Shown here: positions 47,501 through 58,800 of the stretch, piece after piece | Layout: each line of letters starts with the position of its first letter | Numbering within the stretch: position 1 is the stretch's first letter | Assembly: GCF_030272615.1 (NCBI RefSeq) | Contig: NC_081414.1 | Span: 304,874,164 to 304,938,163, forward strand | Length of the DNA stretch: 64,000 nt | Direction: 5' to 3' | From: Cryptomeria japonica | Lineage: Eukaryota; Streptophyta; Pinopsida; Cupressales; Cupressaceae | The notes under the pieces: generated by a model | Seen by the model: the letters and a program-made list of their open reading frames with translations, nothing else | Database searches by the model: none | What the model was told of the DNA's origin: nothing | Program-made: the position numbers and the translations under genes

Positions 47501-48603
47501 ATATCTTTCTTGATGATGCTTTTTTCCTATCCCAAGATACCTTTATGAGCCATGCGTGGGAAGCAGAAAAGAGATAAACTCCAGAAAAAATAAAGGCATT
47601 TGTACCTTCTAGTGGTTTCTTAGGGCAAAGGTTTCTATCAAGGGCTATAGATGCAAATGTTGATTGGGCATCACTTCTATACAAACACGTGTAAACTGTG
47701 TCTTTTTACACCAATTCATGTACAAGAAAATAGACTAGTTGAAAGTAAATCGTTGTTATTTAACTCTTATTATTCATGGGTGTTTTCAACTATAGTTTTC
47801 AAACGTGTTTCAACATCTGGGAAGCGAATGTTATTCAATTTAATTATGGAGGCCCTTGATTGTATAAAAAGTTTTTAGAAAGCATAGAGTGAACTAGCAT
47901 AGAATGAAATATATCAGATGCACAAAATTTCACAAAATCTTCTTGTGATCTCTTTTTCAACCTACACCTAGAGCTTTATTTCCTGCTTTAAAGTAACCGC
48001 TTTGACAATGGTAGATGTTAAGGTTGCAGAACATGTAGTTGTAGGCCCTTGAAATATTCCTTTAGATTTGCTATATGAAACCCAAGGTAGTTCTGTTTTC
48101 CAAAATTATTTTCACCATTATCTAACAGTATTGAAGCCATTGCTTTCTTTCTCTTTTTCCAGTAAGGTTTCAGATGATATTTGGCTCACCTTCTTATTGT
48201 AAATGTGCTAAATCAATTTCTAATAGATGAATGCCTTTTATGGTAATGGAAATTAATCTAAACATGTTTTTGAGCCACCTTGCAGTGCTTATGTTGGATG
48301 AACTGTTTCTTTTTGTATCAGGATGTGGCATTGGCTTCAGTTTCCATGAGACCTATTCCTTTTGCACCATTTCTAGAAAAGTTGTCTCTCACTGAAAAGA
48401 ATTATGGATCCGTACGACGGTTCTTCATTGAAACATCTGATGATCAAGCTATTACTCCTTCCGTTCAGGAAAACCTGATAAAACTAAATCCTCCAGAACA
48501 GGTTTATCGAGTTAAGGGAAGTGATCACTCTCCTTTCTTTTCAAAACCACAGGCTTTGCATAAGCTGCTTCTTGAAATTGCTCAAATAGGTCCAAATCAG
48601 TAG
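32534..48603 (+). CDS. methylesterase (MES11-like alpha/beta hydrolase), 3' four exons
   Basis: Four exons, all split in phase 0: 32534-32773, 38675-38818, 38997-39131 and 48322-48603 (stop TAG), encoding 266 residues. All introns are GT-AG. Domain order is typical of the plant MES/SABP2 family: HGGGFGAWCWYK near residue 18 (oxyanion region), VGHDFGG at 84-90, Asp 213/214 in ETSDD and His 242 in GSDHSPFF. Members cleave methyl esters of small acids such as methyl-IAA or methyl salicylate. The nucleophile position is Asp 87 rather than Ser; my recollection is that the Arabidopsis MES11-type subgroup shares this, so activity is uncertain. The wording around KHFVLVHGGG and DVALASVSMRPIPFAP best fits the MES11-14 subgroup, proteins predicted to be chloroplastic. 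These have a long N-terminus in an earlier exon, not seen here. No stop or frameshift in any exon, so the gene looks functional. Confidence 0.9.
32774..38674 (+). other. intron 1 of the methylesterase gene (5.9 kb)
   Basis: Bounded by AAG/GTGAAT and TTGTGCAG/GTG. It contains a hAT-type non-autonomous element (35111-35705) and otherwise AT-rich sequence with scattered short ORFs I do not consider genes. Confidence 0.85.
35103..35713. mobile_element. non-autonomous hAT element (MITE-like) with 8-bp target duplication
   Basis: The element is 35111-35705 (595 bases). Its ends read CAAAGTTGCATGGACAC on the left and, reverse complemented, CAGAGTTGTCGGAAAC on the right, an imperfect inverted repeat of the hAT type. 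It is flanked by a perfect 8-bp duplication TCTGTTAT at 35103-35110 and 35706-35713. The subterminal regions are packed with GGATACGG/CCGTATCC motifs in both orientations (35127-35175, 35196-35205, 35620-35660), as hAT transposases use for binding. There is no transposase ORF. It sits in intron 1 of the methylesterase gene. Confidence 0.88.
38819..38996 (+). other. intron 2 of the methylesterase gene (178 bp)
   Basis: Bounded by AAAGAG/GTTTCT and AATTATCAG/GTTATG. It is the only normal-sized intron of the gene and contains no repeat. Confidence 0.88.
40420..40695 (+). pseudogene. LINE-type RNase H domain relic (RVT_3)
   Basis: The plus-strand reading gives KLNFDGAS, then EVEAMLLGL and a GDSMAIA motif in the right order and spacing for the RNase H domain found at the C-terminus of plant non-LTR retrotransposons (Asp, Glu and Asp catalytic positions visible). 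Stops and frame changes break it. The following sequence to about 40790 still resembles the end of that domain. The probable 3' end of the element is the A run at 42660-42668. Confidence 0.7.
40658..42155. repeat. duplicated segment in intron 3
   Basis: The block beginning TTCAATGGCCATCGCTCTTT at 40658 recurs at 41371 (about 150 bases only). A third copy from AGCTTGGACTATACTTG at 41522 follows the first copy (from 40726) to about 42150. The copies are roughly 95 percent identical by eye, so the duplication is younger than the LINE relic it involves. Confidence 0.85.
42670..43480. other. retroposon-like stretch with A tail, no gene seen
   Basis: The segment ends in AAAGACCTGAGTAGGTCTTT (a hairpin) and an A run near 43469-43480, suggesting the 3' end of an unidentified retroposed sequence. 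No domain is recognised in its ORFs. Confidence 0.4.
43633..43910. repeat. about 69-bp diverged tandem repeat
   Basis: Units beginning AATTGGTCAA near 43702, 43771 and 43839, each followed by CTATCCAG...GATAGG...ATGGCC...GGGC..TATAA, with a weaker unit before them. Three to four copies. Confidence 0.7.
45770..46640 (-). pseudogene. hAT transposase relic (BED zinc finger and DUF659-type region)
   Basis: On the minus strand a BED-type zinc finger is readable from about 46595: CSYCGMDI, then a decayed NCLKHQHLWIIGRGVP segment and SKEVKNEM. After a gap of lost sequence, 46037-45775 gives NVVQVITDN, YVAASRLLE and further residues typical of the Ac/hAT catalytic region of plant transposases. Frameshifts and a large internal deletion break it; the C-terminal dimerisation domain is missing. 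The element's outer end is probably at 47155, reading CATAGTTGAAAAAGC on the minus strand. No left end was found. Confidence 0.72.
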
Positions 48604-48995
48604 TGACTGGTACAGCATTATATCTACATTTGTTCCTGGTTAGCATAGAACAGCTAGCAAAATGATTACGGTTGCGACTAATGGTTGTTTCTTCATGCTG
48701 GGGTTTCAATAGTGTATTGTTGGTTGTATATGCTACAAATTGGGGGAAAAGGTTTTTCTTCCAAACGATGTGAATTTTGATGGGAATAAGATAGTTATAG
48801 GTTCCAGATCCTGTTTATATCGATTTTGGAGGCTTACTACTGCCAAACTAACTCACAGAAATGTTCTTAGTGTTGATGAAAGGGGACGGCTATCCTTAAC
48901 ACATGCCAATCCTAGCAAGGGATCACACATGTGGGTTTCTTCATTTTTTTCATGATTGACAGCTTTGTTGTGAATATATAGAGGAGAGCTTATTC

Positions 48996-49002
48996 AATAA
49001 AA
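48996..49002 (+). terminator. putative polyadenylation signal of the methylesterase gene
   Basis: AATAAAA lies 393 bases after the stop codon, a plausible 3' UTR length. No other strong signal lies nearer. Confidence 0.5.
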
Positions 49003-51359
49003 AGCATAAGTATTTGGAAATCTCTGCTGGCAGTCATGAGAGATCAAATATGCGATGTTAGGATAGCAATACAGCAAGGTTTTGGACCTATTGTGCTGCT
49101 AACTTTATCTCACCATTTGGTAGAAGCATTATAGATTCTTACGGGATATTGTTCTCCAAGTAAAATTTTCTATTTTTTTGCCTTCATGGCCGTGTATTGT
49201 AATGGGCAATATATTTGGGTTAGATATAATGTTAATTTTTTCTTCCTTAAAAAAAAGACTGACTACTTTTGGAATCCATAGACATGCTAAACATTTCATG
49301 CCCAAAACCTTTGTAATACCTGGACAGTGATGGATATAGTGAAGAAAAAGTGGTGATGTTTCTTTTACTGTCTTCTGTCATGAAAAGGTTTCATGGCACG
49401 ACTGTGTTTGTGATGGCAGGCCTATGAATAATCTGATTAATGCAGTTAAAAATTGCTGCTGCTGCTTGTACAACTGTCAACTTTCTAGAGCAGATTCTTG
49501 TATCAGTTTTTTTTCTCATACAAAAGATTCTGGTTGATGATTAAATTATTTCCAAAATTTTAGCGCAGACGCTAGATGGGAATCTTATGTTTACTCGCTT
49601 TATGTATTAAAATTTTGTCTAAACTAAATCATTTGAAGTTGAAAAAGAGCCATAGAAATCTAGTTTCCCGAACTGCATATTTTTTTGCTGCCTAAGCATA
49701 AAAAATTCATTTTGATATTAACGGTCCACCTTGATGCAACTTTGTATACGAGCTGTTATATACAAATATTGTGAAATATAATGGTATAAGAAAATTAATA
49801 TTTAAGAAAATGGTACCATAAATATAGCCGAGCCCATAATTGTATCTTTATATGGGTACATTGCAAACGGTCTAAAATCTAATGCTAGTAGATTTCCACA
49901 ATCCATGCAATTGATATGAGTTGCTTCTGGATTCGATTGTGTAAGTGTTTTTTTATCAACGTTTCGGAGTACACTCCGTGATCCATCATCAGGATGAGAA
50001 CAAGATCATAAGGAGAAAATCTTTCTTCTTTTGGATAAGTGTTGTGTACTTTCAATCTGGGTGTTAATGAGTTTTTTAATTTTCACCTATGTTTTAAAGC
50101 ACTCTAGTTTATCTCTTATGTAATTTTATGAAATGTATAACTATAAATCCATTTTCAAGGTGTCTATTTATATCTACACATGTTTAAGGATGAAGAGAGA
50201 TTCATTATTGTATTGGAAAATAATTGAATTTTTGCATTAGTGATTTTTTTTATTTTGCTAGATTTTTTAAACTGAAAAGTTTTTTTAGGTGAAAACACTG
50301 CATTGTCTTTGTTTTCCATTTATTTCGTTTCTGTTTTAGATTATATGCACACGTTTAATGGGCTTATATTTTCTCAAACATTCTTTTCCATGTTTTAAAG
50401 CTAACTACCATTACAATCACATTGTTTCAACTTTTTAACTACATACCATTTTCTCAATCTGTGAAGTCATCGCCAGTCATTACCATTGTTGCATATTTTA
50501 GTTTTTTTCCATTAGTAAGTCGTTTTGTGGATAAACACTTAAAAACTGCTATTCAAATTATGATCGAGTGATATCTATTTCTTTTTTAATCTTGTATTTT
50601 CTATTATAAAAGTTTGACAAAAGAGCTGATTATTTTTGGTAATGTCTCCTCTTCAAACAGTGTAGTGAAGGAATCAAATTTTAATATATTGATATTCAAA
50701 TGTTCTTGTAAGTTGGGGTGCTCCATGACATGTCAATCTGTCTCAGCTAACCCCAAAGTGTAGAAAACAACATATTTTATCTGCCCATCTTGTTCTAGCT
50801 GTTCACCTTTTGTATCAGCTATCAACATTTTAGGTTTGATCTTAGTGTCGTTCCCATATATAATTTTGCATCTTGTCGCAAGTGGAATAGAATTGTAAAA
50901 CATGGTGTTTTTTTTTTTTAAAACTCTTAACAGCTTTATCCACGTTTTTTTTAACTCACAGCTTTATCCACATGATTGCCTTGACTTATTTTCTCAAATA
51001 TCTTTCTCAAATATCTTTTAAGATTTTCATTGGTGTTTGGATACTCTTGCACGTTAATGTCTCATTTACTCCTGCATTTCATACACATTCTCTTTTCTGC
51101 TTAATTTTTCTTCCACTGTTATTTTGGGACAACATTGAGGCTCCTCTCTATTTTCATTAAGTTTATGTTTGGACCAAAGCCAATTTGTGCCTCAACTAAT
51201 AAATTTTTGATATAGAATCATTTTTTTTAGTTTTGAGATTGCTTGTACAATTATATGTTTTTTTTAATATCTGCAAAATGCAATCGAGGTTGCAAGAATA
51301 ATATTAAATATTAAATATTAAAATGACTTAATATAATTTTTACAATGCCATTCAACAGT
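49003..51359. other. AT-rich intergenic sequence
   Basis: No coding sequence is recognised. It contains T-rich tracts and one short structured motif at 49955-49998, listed separately. Confidence 0.6.
49955..49998 (-). repeat. Penelope-like terminal motif with hammerhead-like core
   Basis: The minus strand reads CTGATGA (49986-49992), a GGA...TCC/GGAGT..ACTCC stem region, then GAAAC (49961-49965) followed by GTTGAT. CTGATGA and GAAAC are the conserved halves of the hammerhead ribozyme core. Short hammerheads with a tiny stem III are known in the terminal repeats of Penelope-like elements, which occur in conifers. One extra base between CTGATGA and the stem weakens the match, and no RT or GIY-YIG domain is seen nearby. 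Confidence 0.4.
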
Positions 51360-53073
51360 GGAAAGAAAACCATGCCAATTAGGAAAAAAAGCCCTAGTCG
51401 CAGTCAAAACAGGAAACAGCCCAAACCCCAGAAAACAAAATTTGAGCATGACTAATAGAGGGCTTGATGTAGAGCGGTTTGTCTCTCACCGGTTTATGCT
51501 ACCTTGTCTAGGTATCTTCTCCAAACTACTCAAGAACCATCCAATGATTCTACACCCCACACCCTCCAAGGGTTTGCAAGACTTACCCTCTCCTACCTTC
51601 CCAAGGTCCTTAGGCTAGGATAAGCTCTTGTTGTTTTGTGAGTTCCTTTTTCTTGCTTCAGAGACCTTGTTTTTTCCACTCCCTTTCACACCCAACCAGA
51701 AAGTTCAACCCCTCTACCACAGGATCTTCATTCCCCACACTACACACGTTAGGTTGGGTGTTTTTGGTTGGATTCCCAACCCTATTCCTTACTCAAGAAC
51801 TTTTGACACTTACCGATTTGATGTTTTACAAAGAAACTGCACTTTTAAGCTTAACAGGTTCTAGTAGCCTTGTCAGCGAGGTATTCTGCATTCACCGGTT
51901 AAATTTCCTGAACAACCCTATGAACTTTCTTACATTCCAGACACTCTTTTGGGGTTTACATACAATATCTCAAAACAAAGGTGGGTTTTGTCACTAACAT
52001 ATCTAACCTTTTACCGGTTAACTAGGCCTAATTGCCCCTTTCTAGGCCTTAAAAATAGGGATTAGTTAAAACTCCTTCACCAATCTGATTGCCTAAGTGA
52101 ATTGTCAATAGGTTGGGGTCTATGCTTCCATATGGAATTCCAAACCTATCATACTTCATCTCCACCCACCAGATTCACCCAATTAGGGCCTGTTATCCAT
52201 GATTCCTAACGCTTGCCAACTCAACGTGCCAAGCTTAGGGTATGGTGGCAAATCTCTTATTTGACTTCCCCTGACTCGAAACCAAAAAGAAAACATAGAA
52301 TACATTGCAACCTAACATTCCACAAGGTTTCAGAGTGGAAATCCACCATGAAACGTTAGGTTGGAGCCATTTTGCTCTCAAAACCTTGGTTTTTAGGGCT
52401 CTTGAACCCGCCTGCAACAAAATAGAGTTTATTTACAAACTACAACACTTCAAGACTCAAATCAAAAACAAAATGAAGGTAAGACACCAGACTAATAATC
52501 CATGTCCCTGTTTTGGGATACTCGATCTGTACAGGTCGTACAACTTGCAAGAACAACAGAAACTCAGAAGAACACACAAATGGGAAACCAAAACTTGTTT
52601 ATTTGCTTCAGATCTTCAACAATCTTCAACAATTGATTATCATCGGTCTCTCCAAGCTTTATACTGGCCTTGGAGTAGTTACAAATGCTCACAATTGATT
52701 GTGTCAACCAACTAACTGTTGGCGTATGAAAATGTTGAAAAGTTGCTACGAGCAACTTTTGCAACTTTTGCAAATTGTTGCATAGGTGAGCAACTTTGCT
52801 CAAATCCAAACTTGGACACTTTCAAATGACTCATATGACCTTAACAACCTCAAAACAATATCAACCAACCCAAAAACAACTTATTCTATTAAGTGCTCTA
52901 CCTAGCACCCTTAAGAGCTCATATGCCAACTTTGGTCAAACAAAGACTCTTAGGGCCCTTACAATCATTTGAGCACACACTCTATGGCCTCTTGGCCTTA
53001 TTACAAAACTAAAAACATGATTCCAACATCCTGGAAACAAACTCAACAAAAATTGCTAAGTGCCCCTGCACCA
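51360..53073 (-). mobile_element. probable 3' LTR of a minus-strand chromovirus
   Basis: On the minus strand it begins TGGTGCAGGGGCACTTAG at 53073, directly after a purine-rich CCCCGGGAGTA tract that follows the chromodomain. The start matches the E4 LTR start (TGGTGCATGAGCACC). A TATA box (GTATAAAG, near 52661) lies inside. The far end is not certain; 51360 is approximate. Confidence 0.55.
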
Positions 53074-54174
53074 TACTCCCGGGGTAGGAAGAAGTCAAGT
53101 CCCTTGAGTGGATAGGGCTTGAATAGTGGTTCCATGCTATAGTATATCTCCTATAGACATCCATGTAGCTTTAGATTCAGGGAGACCTGTCCATTTAACC
53201 AAGTAGTCTCTATAGACTCCTTTCCTAGTCCTTTTGACAATCTTGGAGTCCAAAATACAGTCCAATGTCACCAGTTGGCTTGGAGGTAGGTCTTTTGTAT
53301 CCAATCTACTTCTTCCATGGCAGTAGTCTCTTGGTGGTTTGCATCCGACTGAGTTCCTTTATACTGGAACAAATCACATACATTAAAGATTGGTGATATA
53401 CCCAAGTTTGGTGGTAGTTCTACCTCATAGGCATGTCACCAAACTTATGCACAACCTTAAGAGGTCCAATCTTTTTCATACATAGTTTTCTAGGCCGTCC
53501 CTTAGGAAATCTTTCCTTTCTCAGATAGGCCATAACTAGATCACCTATCTTGTAGTGTACTTCTCTTCTTGTTTTGTCTGCTTGTATCTTGTACTTCTCA
53601 TTATTCTGTTGCAATGTTTTTTTGACTTGTTCATGGATCTCCTTCATATTCTCTGCAAAGTTTTCACCTTGAACACTCCTATTGTCCATAGAACTGAGGT
53701 CTTTGAGTTCTAAGATACCCCTTATATGACATCCATATACAATCTCAAATGGACTCTGACCTGTGCTTCTGTTGGCAGAGTCATTGTAGGAATACTTTGC
53801 TTGTCCCAATACTAGATCCCAAACTTGACCATACTGTTTGGTGAGACATCTCAGTAAATTACCCAAGGACCTATTTACTACTTCAGTTTGACCATCAGAT
53901 TGTGGATGGTATGCAGATGAAAAAGAGAGATTAGTACCAAGTTTCTTCCACAAGGTTTGCCAAAAGTGACTCACAAATTTTGTATCCCTATCACTCCCAA
54001 TGCTAAGAGGCAAACACTGGATCCTCACAATCTCTTTGAAGAACAACCGTACTATGTAGGAGGCATCATTAGTGCATTTGCAAGGCACAAAGTGTGTCAT
54101 CTTGCTGAATCCATCCACTATGACATAGACATTGTCATATCCTCTTGGAGTTCTAGGTAAACCAAGAACAAAGT
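53074..54174 (-). pseudogene. chromovirus integrase C-terminus and chromodomain (cut by E4)
   Basis: From 54174 downward the minus strand reads FVLGLPRTPRGYD, the integrase core with FSKMTHFVPCK, SDRDTKFVSHFW (second catalytic Asp) and SDGQTEVVNRSLGN (catalytic Glu). The C-terminal domain follows to about 53420, and then, with stops, a chromodomain near 53190-53300. The first catalytic Asp and everything upstream are missing because E4 is inserted at 54175. The remainder should lie beyond the end of E4, outside the window. It is closely related to the E4 integrase, so the two belong to the same lineage. Confidence 0.88.
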
Positions 54175-55794
54175 TGGTGGAGGAGCACCTAGGACTTAGG
54201 CTAGTAGTCTTTTCTCAATTTTGTCTTGTACTAACCCTAGCCAGGTTAGGTAGTGAATAAGGACTCTAGGAGGGTCCAAGAGTGAGTGTGATGAGTCTAT
54301 GTAGGCCTAGTAGAGTTAGTTTCTTCCTAGGTTGCATTTTGTGCATAAATAGTGGTTTGAGTAGGTAGTTGACCTTCTTGATGGTCAAAAGTGTCAAAAC
54401 ATGGCATAGGCATTAGGGAGGGTTAAATTAGTCTTAGACATGTTTTAAAAGTCATGAGTGATGACTTAGAATAGGTCTCATAGGTTGAGAAGGCCAAAAA
54501 GTGCAAAAGTGCAAAGTTGCAAAAAGTTGTCATGACAACTTTTGTCCTAAATTGATTAGCAATGGAGTTAGGGATGGCCAAATGCTCTAGAAGGACTCCA
54601 CACGTGGGGAATACTATAAAAACCCTCTCTTGCACGATTACCAAGGTTAGAGTCTTTTCTTTGTAAGTTCAACAATTTGAAACTACTCATTTTCAGACTA
54701 GTTGGCATCATTTTGGCTTGTTTTACTCATTTTGTGAATGCAAATGGATTGAATCCATTGATCCAGTAATGGATTGAGTTTCTTTGGTGTGTTACAGAGT
54801 TGTTAGTTCCATTTCAAGCTTTGTAGATAGTTTGTATTAGTGTTTTCTTGTTTTGGTTTGCAAACAACCAGTTTTGGCATCTATATAGCAGTTTTATGTA
54901 AAATGGTTGCCCCATGAATTCCACACGTGCTACCATCACGACCTATTGGGACATGAAGGGAAACCACTTGTACATTGTACATATGTAGGGATAAGTGCTG
55001 GAGATGACATTTAATATGACTGTCACCTTGTTCTAGGCGAGTCCAGGAGCAACCCAACTAGAGGAGATAAGGTGAAATTGAAGTGCAAAGTGCAAGGGTG
55101 AATGCCAAACGACCATCTAAGATTTTGGAGGGGTCCATGAAGTTAGTACAGAGTTGCCAATGCAAGGGGAAGCCTTGACAAAGTCATTTGTTGCCCAAAC
55201 ACCAACTTGACTAGTCACTGCCGGTTAGAAGGCCTAGAAATCCTTCAAAGCCTCATTTTGGGGTTAGGACATTGTACGGTGGAGTAAGGAACCAAAACCA
55301 CAAAAATCACTTGAGGTTAGATGACTCATTGAAGAAAATCCAAACTTGCTATGGGCTCTTTTGGACCGTTTTCCTCCAAGCCCTAGAAAATCGGATTTTG
55401 GAGGCCTAATTGGGGCTCTTTCCTTGTAGCCCTTTTCTAGGCAAAATAGTGAAATCGGTAAGGAGGGAAAAGAAAGTAAACCTTTAAAGGACCCAAAAGG
55501 AATTCAAAACATGTTAGTAGCCACCTCCACAACTCTGCATCAACTCATAATAGTAGGAGGTCAATTTGACAAGTTGAAGCCAAGACAACCATGATGAGCA
55601 CATGGGAAGCATTGTGAATTGGTAGGGTTCCTAGTTAAAACACTTGAAGCAAGCACCTTGGAATAGTTAAGAAGAAAGCCCTAGAAGAGATTAAAAAGGA
55701 CTTGGAGGTCTAGAGTGTAATTAGGCTTGGAGAGTTGGTGGAATTGAGCGACACCAACTAGGTGAAGTGTTAGCAACCTAGGTGAACCCCATCA
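54175..55794 (+). mobile_element. E4 5' LTR
   Basis: It starts TGGTGGAGGAGCACC and ends CCCCATCA, three bases before the primer site (1,620 bases). It aligns with 60475-61739 (3' LTR) over about 1.26 kb with many point differences and small indels, so the insertion is old. Upstream, AAAGT (54170-54174) is the presumed target duplication in the older integrase. Confidence 0.88.
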
Positions 55795-55797
55795 AAT

Positions 55798-55809
55798 TGG
55801 TATCAGAGC
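55798..55809 (+). promoter_or_regulatory. E4 primer-binding site (initiator tRNA-Met)
   Basis: TGGTATCAGAGC, an exact match to the usual plant tRNA-iMet primer site, just after the LTR end. Confidence 0.93.
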
Positions 55810-55844
55810 CTATAAGATTTGGGATAGGTGAGTAGATTTTCTCA

Positions 55845-58800
55845 GTGGAATCTGTAGGAGACAACAACATGGTGACCAATGCAGAGTTGGCAAAGAAAGT
55901 GGATGGTCAGGAGGAAGAAAATAGACTCCTGAAGGAGAAGTTGCTTGAATTGGAGAGTAAGCTTGGTGAGGTTGAAACCAAGGCAGATGAAGTGTTGGTA
56001 AAGGTAGAAGAAGCAGAAGGGAAGGGTAAATAAGTGTCAGAGATAGACAAAGTACCTGAACCTGATCCCATCTTAGAGCAAGAACCTTTACGGAAGGCAT
56101 TGAAGGCCTTGAGTGGTAAATCACTAGAAGGATTGCCATTGTTCACTGGTAAGATGGAGGCAGAAGTGGTCCTAGAATGGATAGAAAGCATGGAGAACCA
56201 TTTTGAATGTGAAGGCATAACTGAAGCATAGAGATTCAAGTTAGCCAAGTCAAGGATGTGAGGAGCTGCTCTCACATGGTGGAAATTTGTGCAAGATGAG
56301 AGGAAGAAAATGGGCAAAGAACCCATCTTTTTTTGGAAAGGGATGTTAGTTAAAATCAAAGAAGTCTATCTCCTTGATGACTATGAAGTGCAAATTCATA
56401 GGAAGAAGCAAAACTTAAGACAAAAGGACCTTGATGTCAGTAGTTATACGGAGGAGTTTCACAAACTTAGCCTTAGATCTCATGCAGTGGAAGAAGAGAG
56501 TCGCAAGGTTGTTAGGTACCTAAATGGTCTACGATGGAACATCCAAGAAGAAATCAGTCTAATGAGTCCAAAAACAGTCCATCAAACCTATCAACTTGCC
56601 CTTAAGGTGGAAGAAAAACTGAAAAGAAGACACGACTCAAGCAACAATAGGGGCAAAGGTAGAGGAAAAAACAATAGAGGCCATAAAGGAGGCTTTGGAG
56701 GAAGAAGTTCTGAACAAAGAACACAAGGTGAGTCTAAACTCACTAAGCAGCAAGAGAGTGGCACTAATAGAGGAGGATTTAATAGAGGAAGGGGGTCCAA
56801 TAGTGGTTTTAGAGGAAGATCTAGTGGCTAAGGTAGAGGTTCGTCATATTTTGCAACAATGAAGTGTTACCATTGCAACCAACTTGGTCATCCGACATAT
56901 AGGTGTCCAGAGAAGGGATCATCATCACATGGTGGTGAAAGAAGAGTGAACTATCTTCAAGAAGAGTCTTCAAGCAACAAGACTTCAGAGGTTGCCTTAG
57001 AGTTAGAGGTAGGTGACAACTTGATGATAAGGAGAACTTTGATCAAATAACCGGTCAGAGAAGAACCAAGCCAAAGAAGGTCCTTATTTAGGATCAAATG
57101 CAAGGTTATGGACAAAGTTTGCAAAGTGATCATTTATTCAGGGTCAATAGACAACATTGTGTCAGAAGAGACAATGAGTAAGCTCAAATTGCAAAAGATA
57201 CCTCACAACAACCCATATAGAGTCACTTGGTTGCACAAAGGCCAACATGTCCTAGTTAATGAGCAAACATGGGTGGATTTTACCATTGGGAGGTATAAGA
57301 ACAAGGTGTTATGTGATGTCCTACCCATGGATGCATGCCATCTTCTACTAGGAAGACCATGGCAATTCGATAGACAAGCTATTCATGATGGAGCCAACAA
57401 TGCATACTCATTCAAGAAAGATGGAGTCACATTCAAGATTCAGTCTGTCCTTGAGGAAGGTGAAAAGAGGCCAACATGTCCTAATGTTCTTTTGGTGAGT
57501 GAAAAACAATTCTTGAAGACAATTGAGGAAGGTGAAGGTGTAGGGTTTGCACTAGTAATGAAGCCTAAGGAGGAAGACAAGAAAGAGCAACCAGATTTGC
57601 CAAAAGAGGTTCAAGACTTGTTGAAGAAATTCAAAGGCATAGTAAGTGATGGACATCCAGCCACCTTACCTCCTAAAAGAACCATAAGCCATCAAATAGA
57701 CTTCATTCCCAAAGCATCCTTACCTAACAAGGCAGCTTATAAAATGACTCCCCAACAAAATGTTGAGATTGCCAAGAAAATCCAAGAGCTCTTAGACCAA
57801 GGCCTAATTAGGAAAAGCATTAGCCCTTGTGTTGTCCCTACCGTGTTAGCCCCAAAGAAAGGTGGTACTTGGAGATTGTGTACTGTTTCTAGAGCTATAA
57901 ATAGGATCACCATCAGATATAGGTTCCCAATTCCTAAAATAGAGGACCTAATGGATTGTTTAGGGGAAGCCAAGTACTTTACCAAGATTGACCTTAAAAG
58001 TGGATATCACCAAATTAGGATTAAGGAGGGTGATGAATGGAAAATTGCATTCAAGACTACAAAGGGTCTTTATGAGTGGCTTTTAATGCCATTTGGCTTA
58101 TCCAATGCTCCAAGCACCTTCATGAGACCCATGAATGAGGTGATGAAGGACTTTATAGGTAAATTTGTGGTGGTATACCTAGATGATATTCTCATTTTCA
58201 GTAAGGATAGGGCAGATCATATTAATCATTTGCAAGATGTACTGCAAAGATTGTATGATGAAAAGCTAACCATCAACTTGGATAAGTGTGAATTTGTTAA
58301 GCAGGAGTTGGTTTACCTTGGATTTGTGTTGTCTCAAGGAAACCTCAAGATGGATCCCAAGAAGGTTGAAGCCATAGTAAATTGGCCTACTCCTAAGTTA
58401 GCAAGAGAGGTGAGAAGCTTCCATGGACTAGCTTAGTACTACAAGAAGTTCATTAGGCAATTTAGTGCTATATGTGCACCAATGTTAGACACCATTAGAG
58501 GTGGAATGAGGCAAAGTTTCAGTGGAGTGAACAAGCAAACAAAGGTTTTGAAACCTTGAAGGAGAAGATAGCTAGTCAATCGGTGCTAGTGTTGCCTAGT
58601 GTTGAGAAACTTTTCATAGTGGAATGTGATGCAAGCAATGTTGTAGTAGGTGCGGTCCTAAGCCAAGACAAAAGACCAGTAGCCTTCCATAGTGAGAAGC
58701 TAAGTGATGCAAAGAGGGAATACTCCTCTTATGATCTAGAGTTATATGATTTAGTACAGGCTTTGAGAAAGTGGAGACACTATCTCCTTCCTAAGGAATT

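Larger units (their letters stand above)
39132..48321 (+). other. intron 3 of the methylesterase gene (9.2 kb)
   Basis: Bounded by CTAAG/GTATGTG and TTGTATCAG/GATGTG. It has grown by insertion of a LINE-type fragment with a local duplication (about 40400-42668), another A-tailed retroposon end (about 43480), a 69-bp tandem repeat and a hAT transposase relic (45770-47155). Confidence 0.85.
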
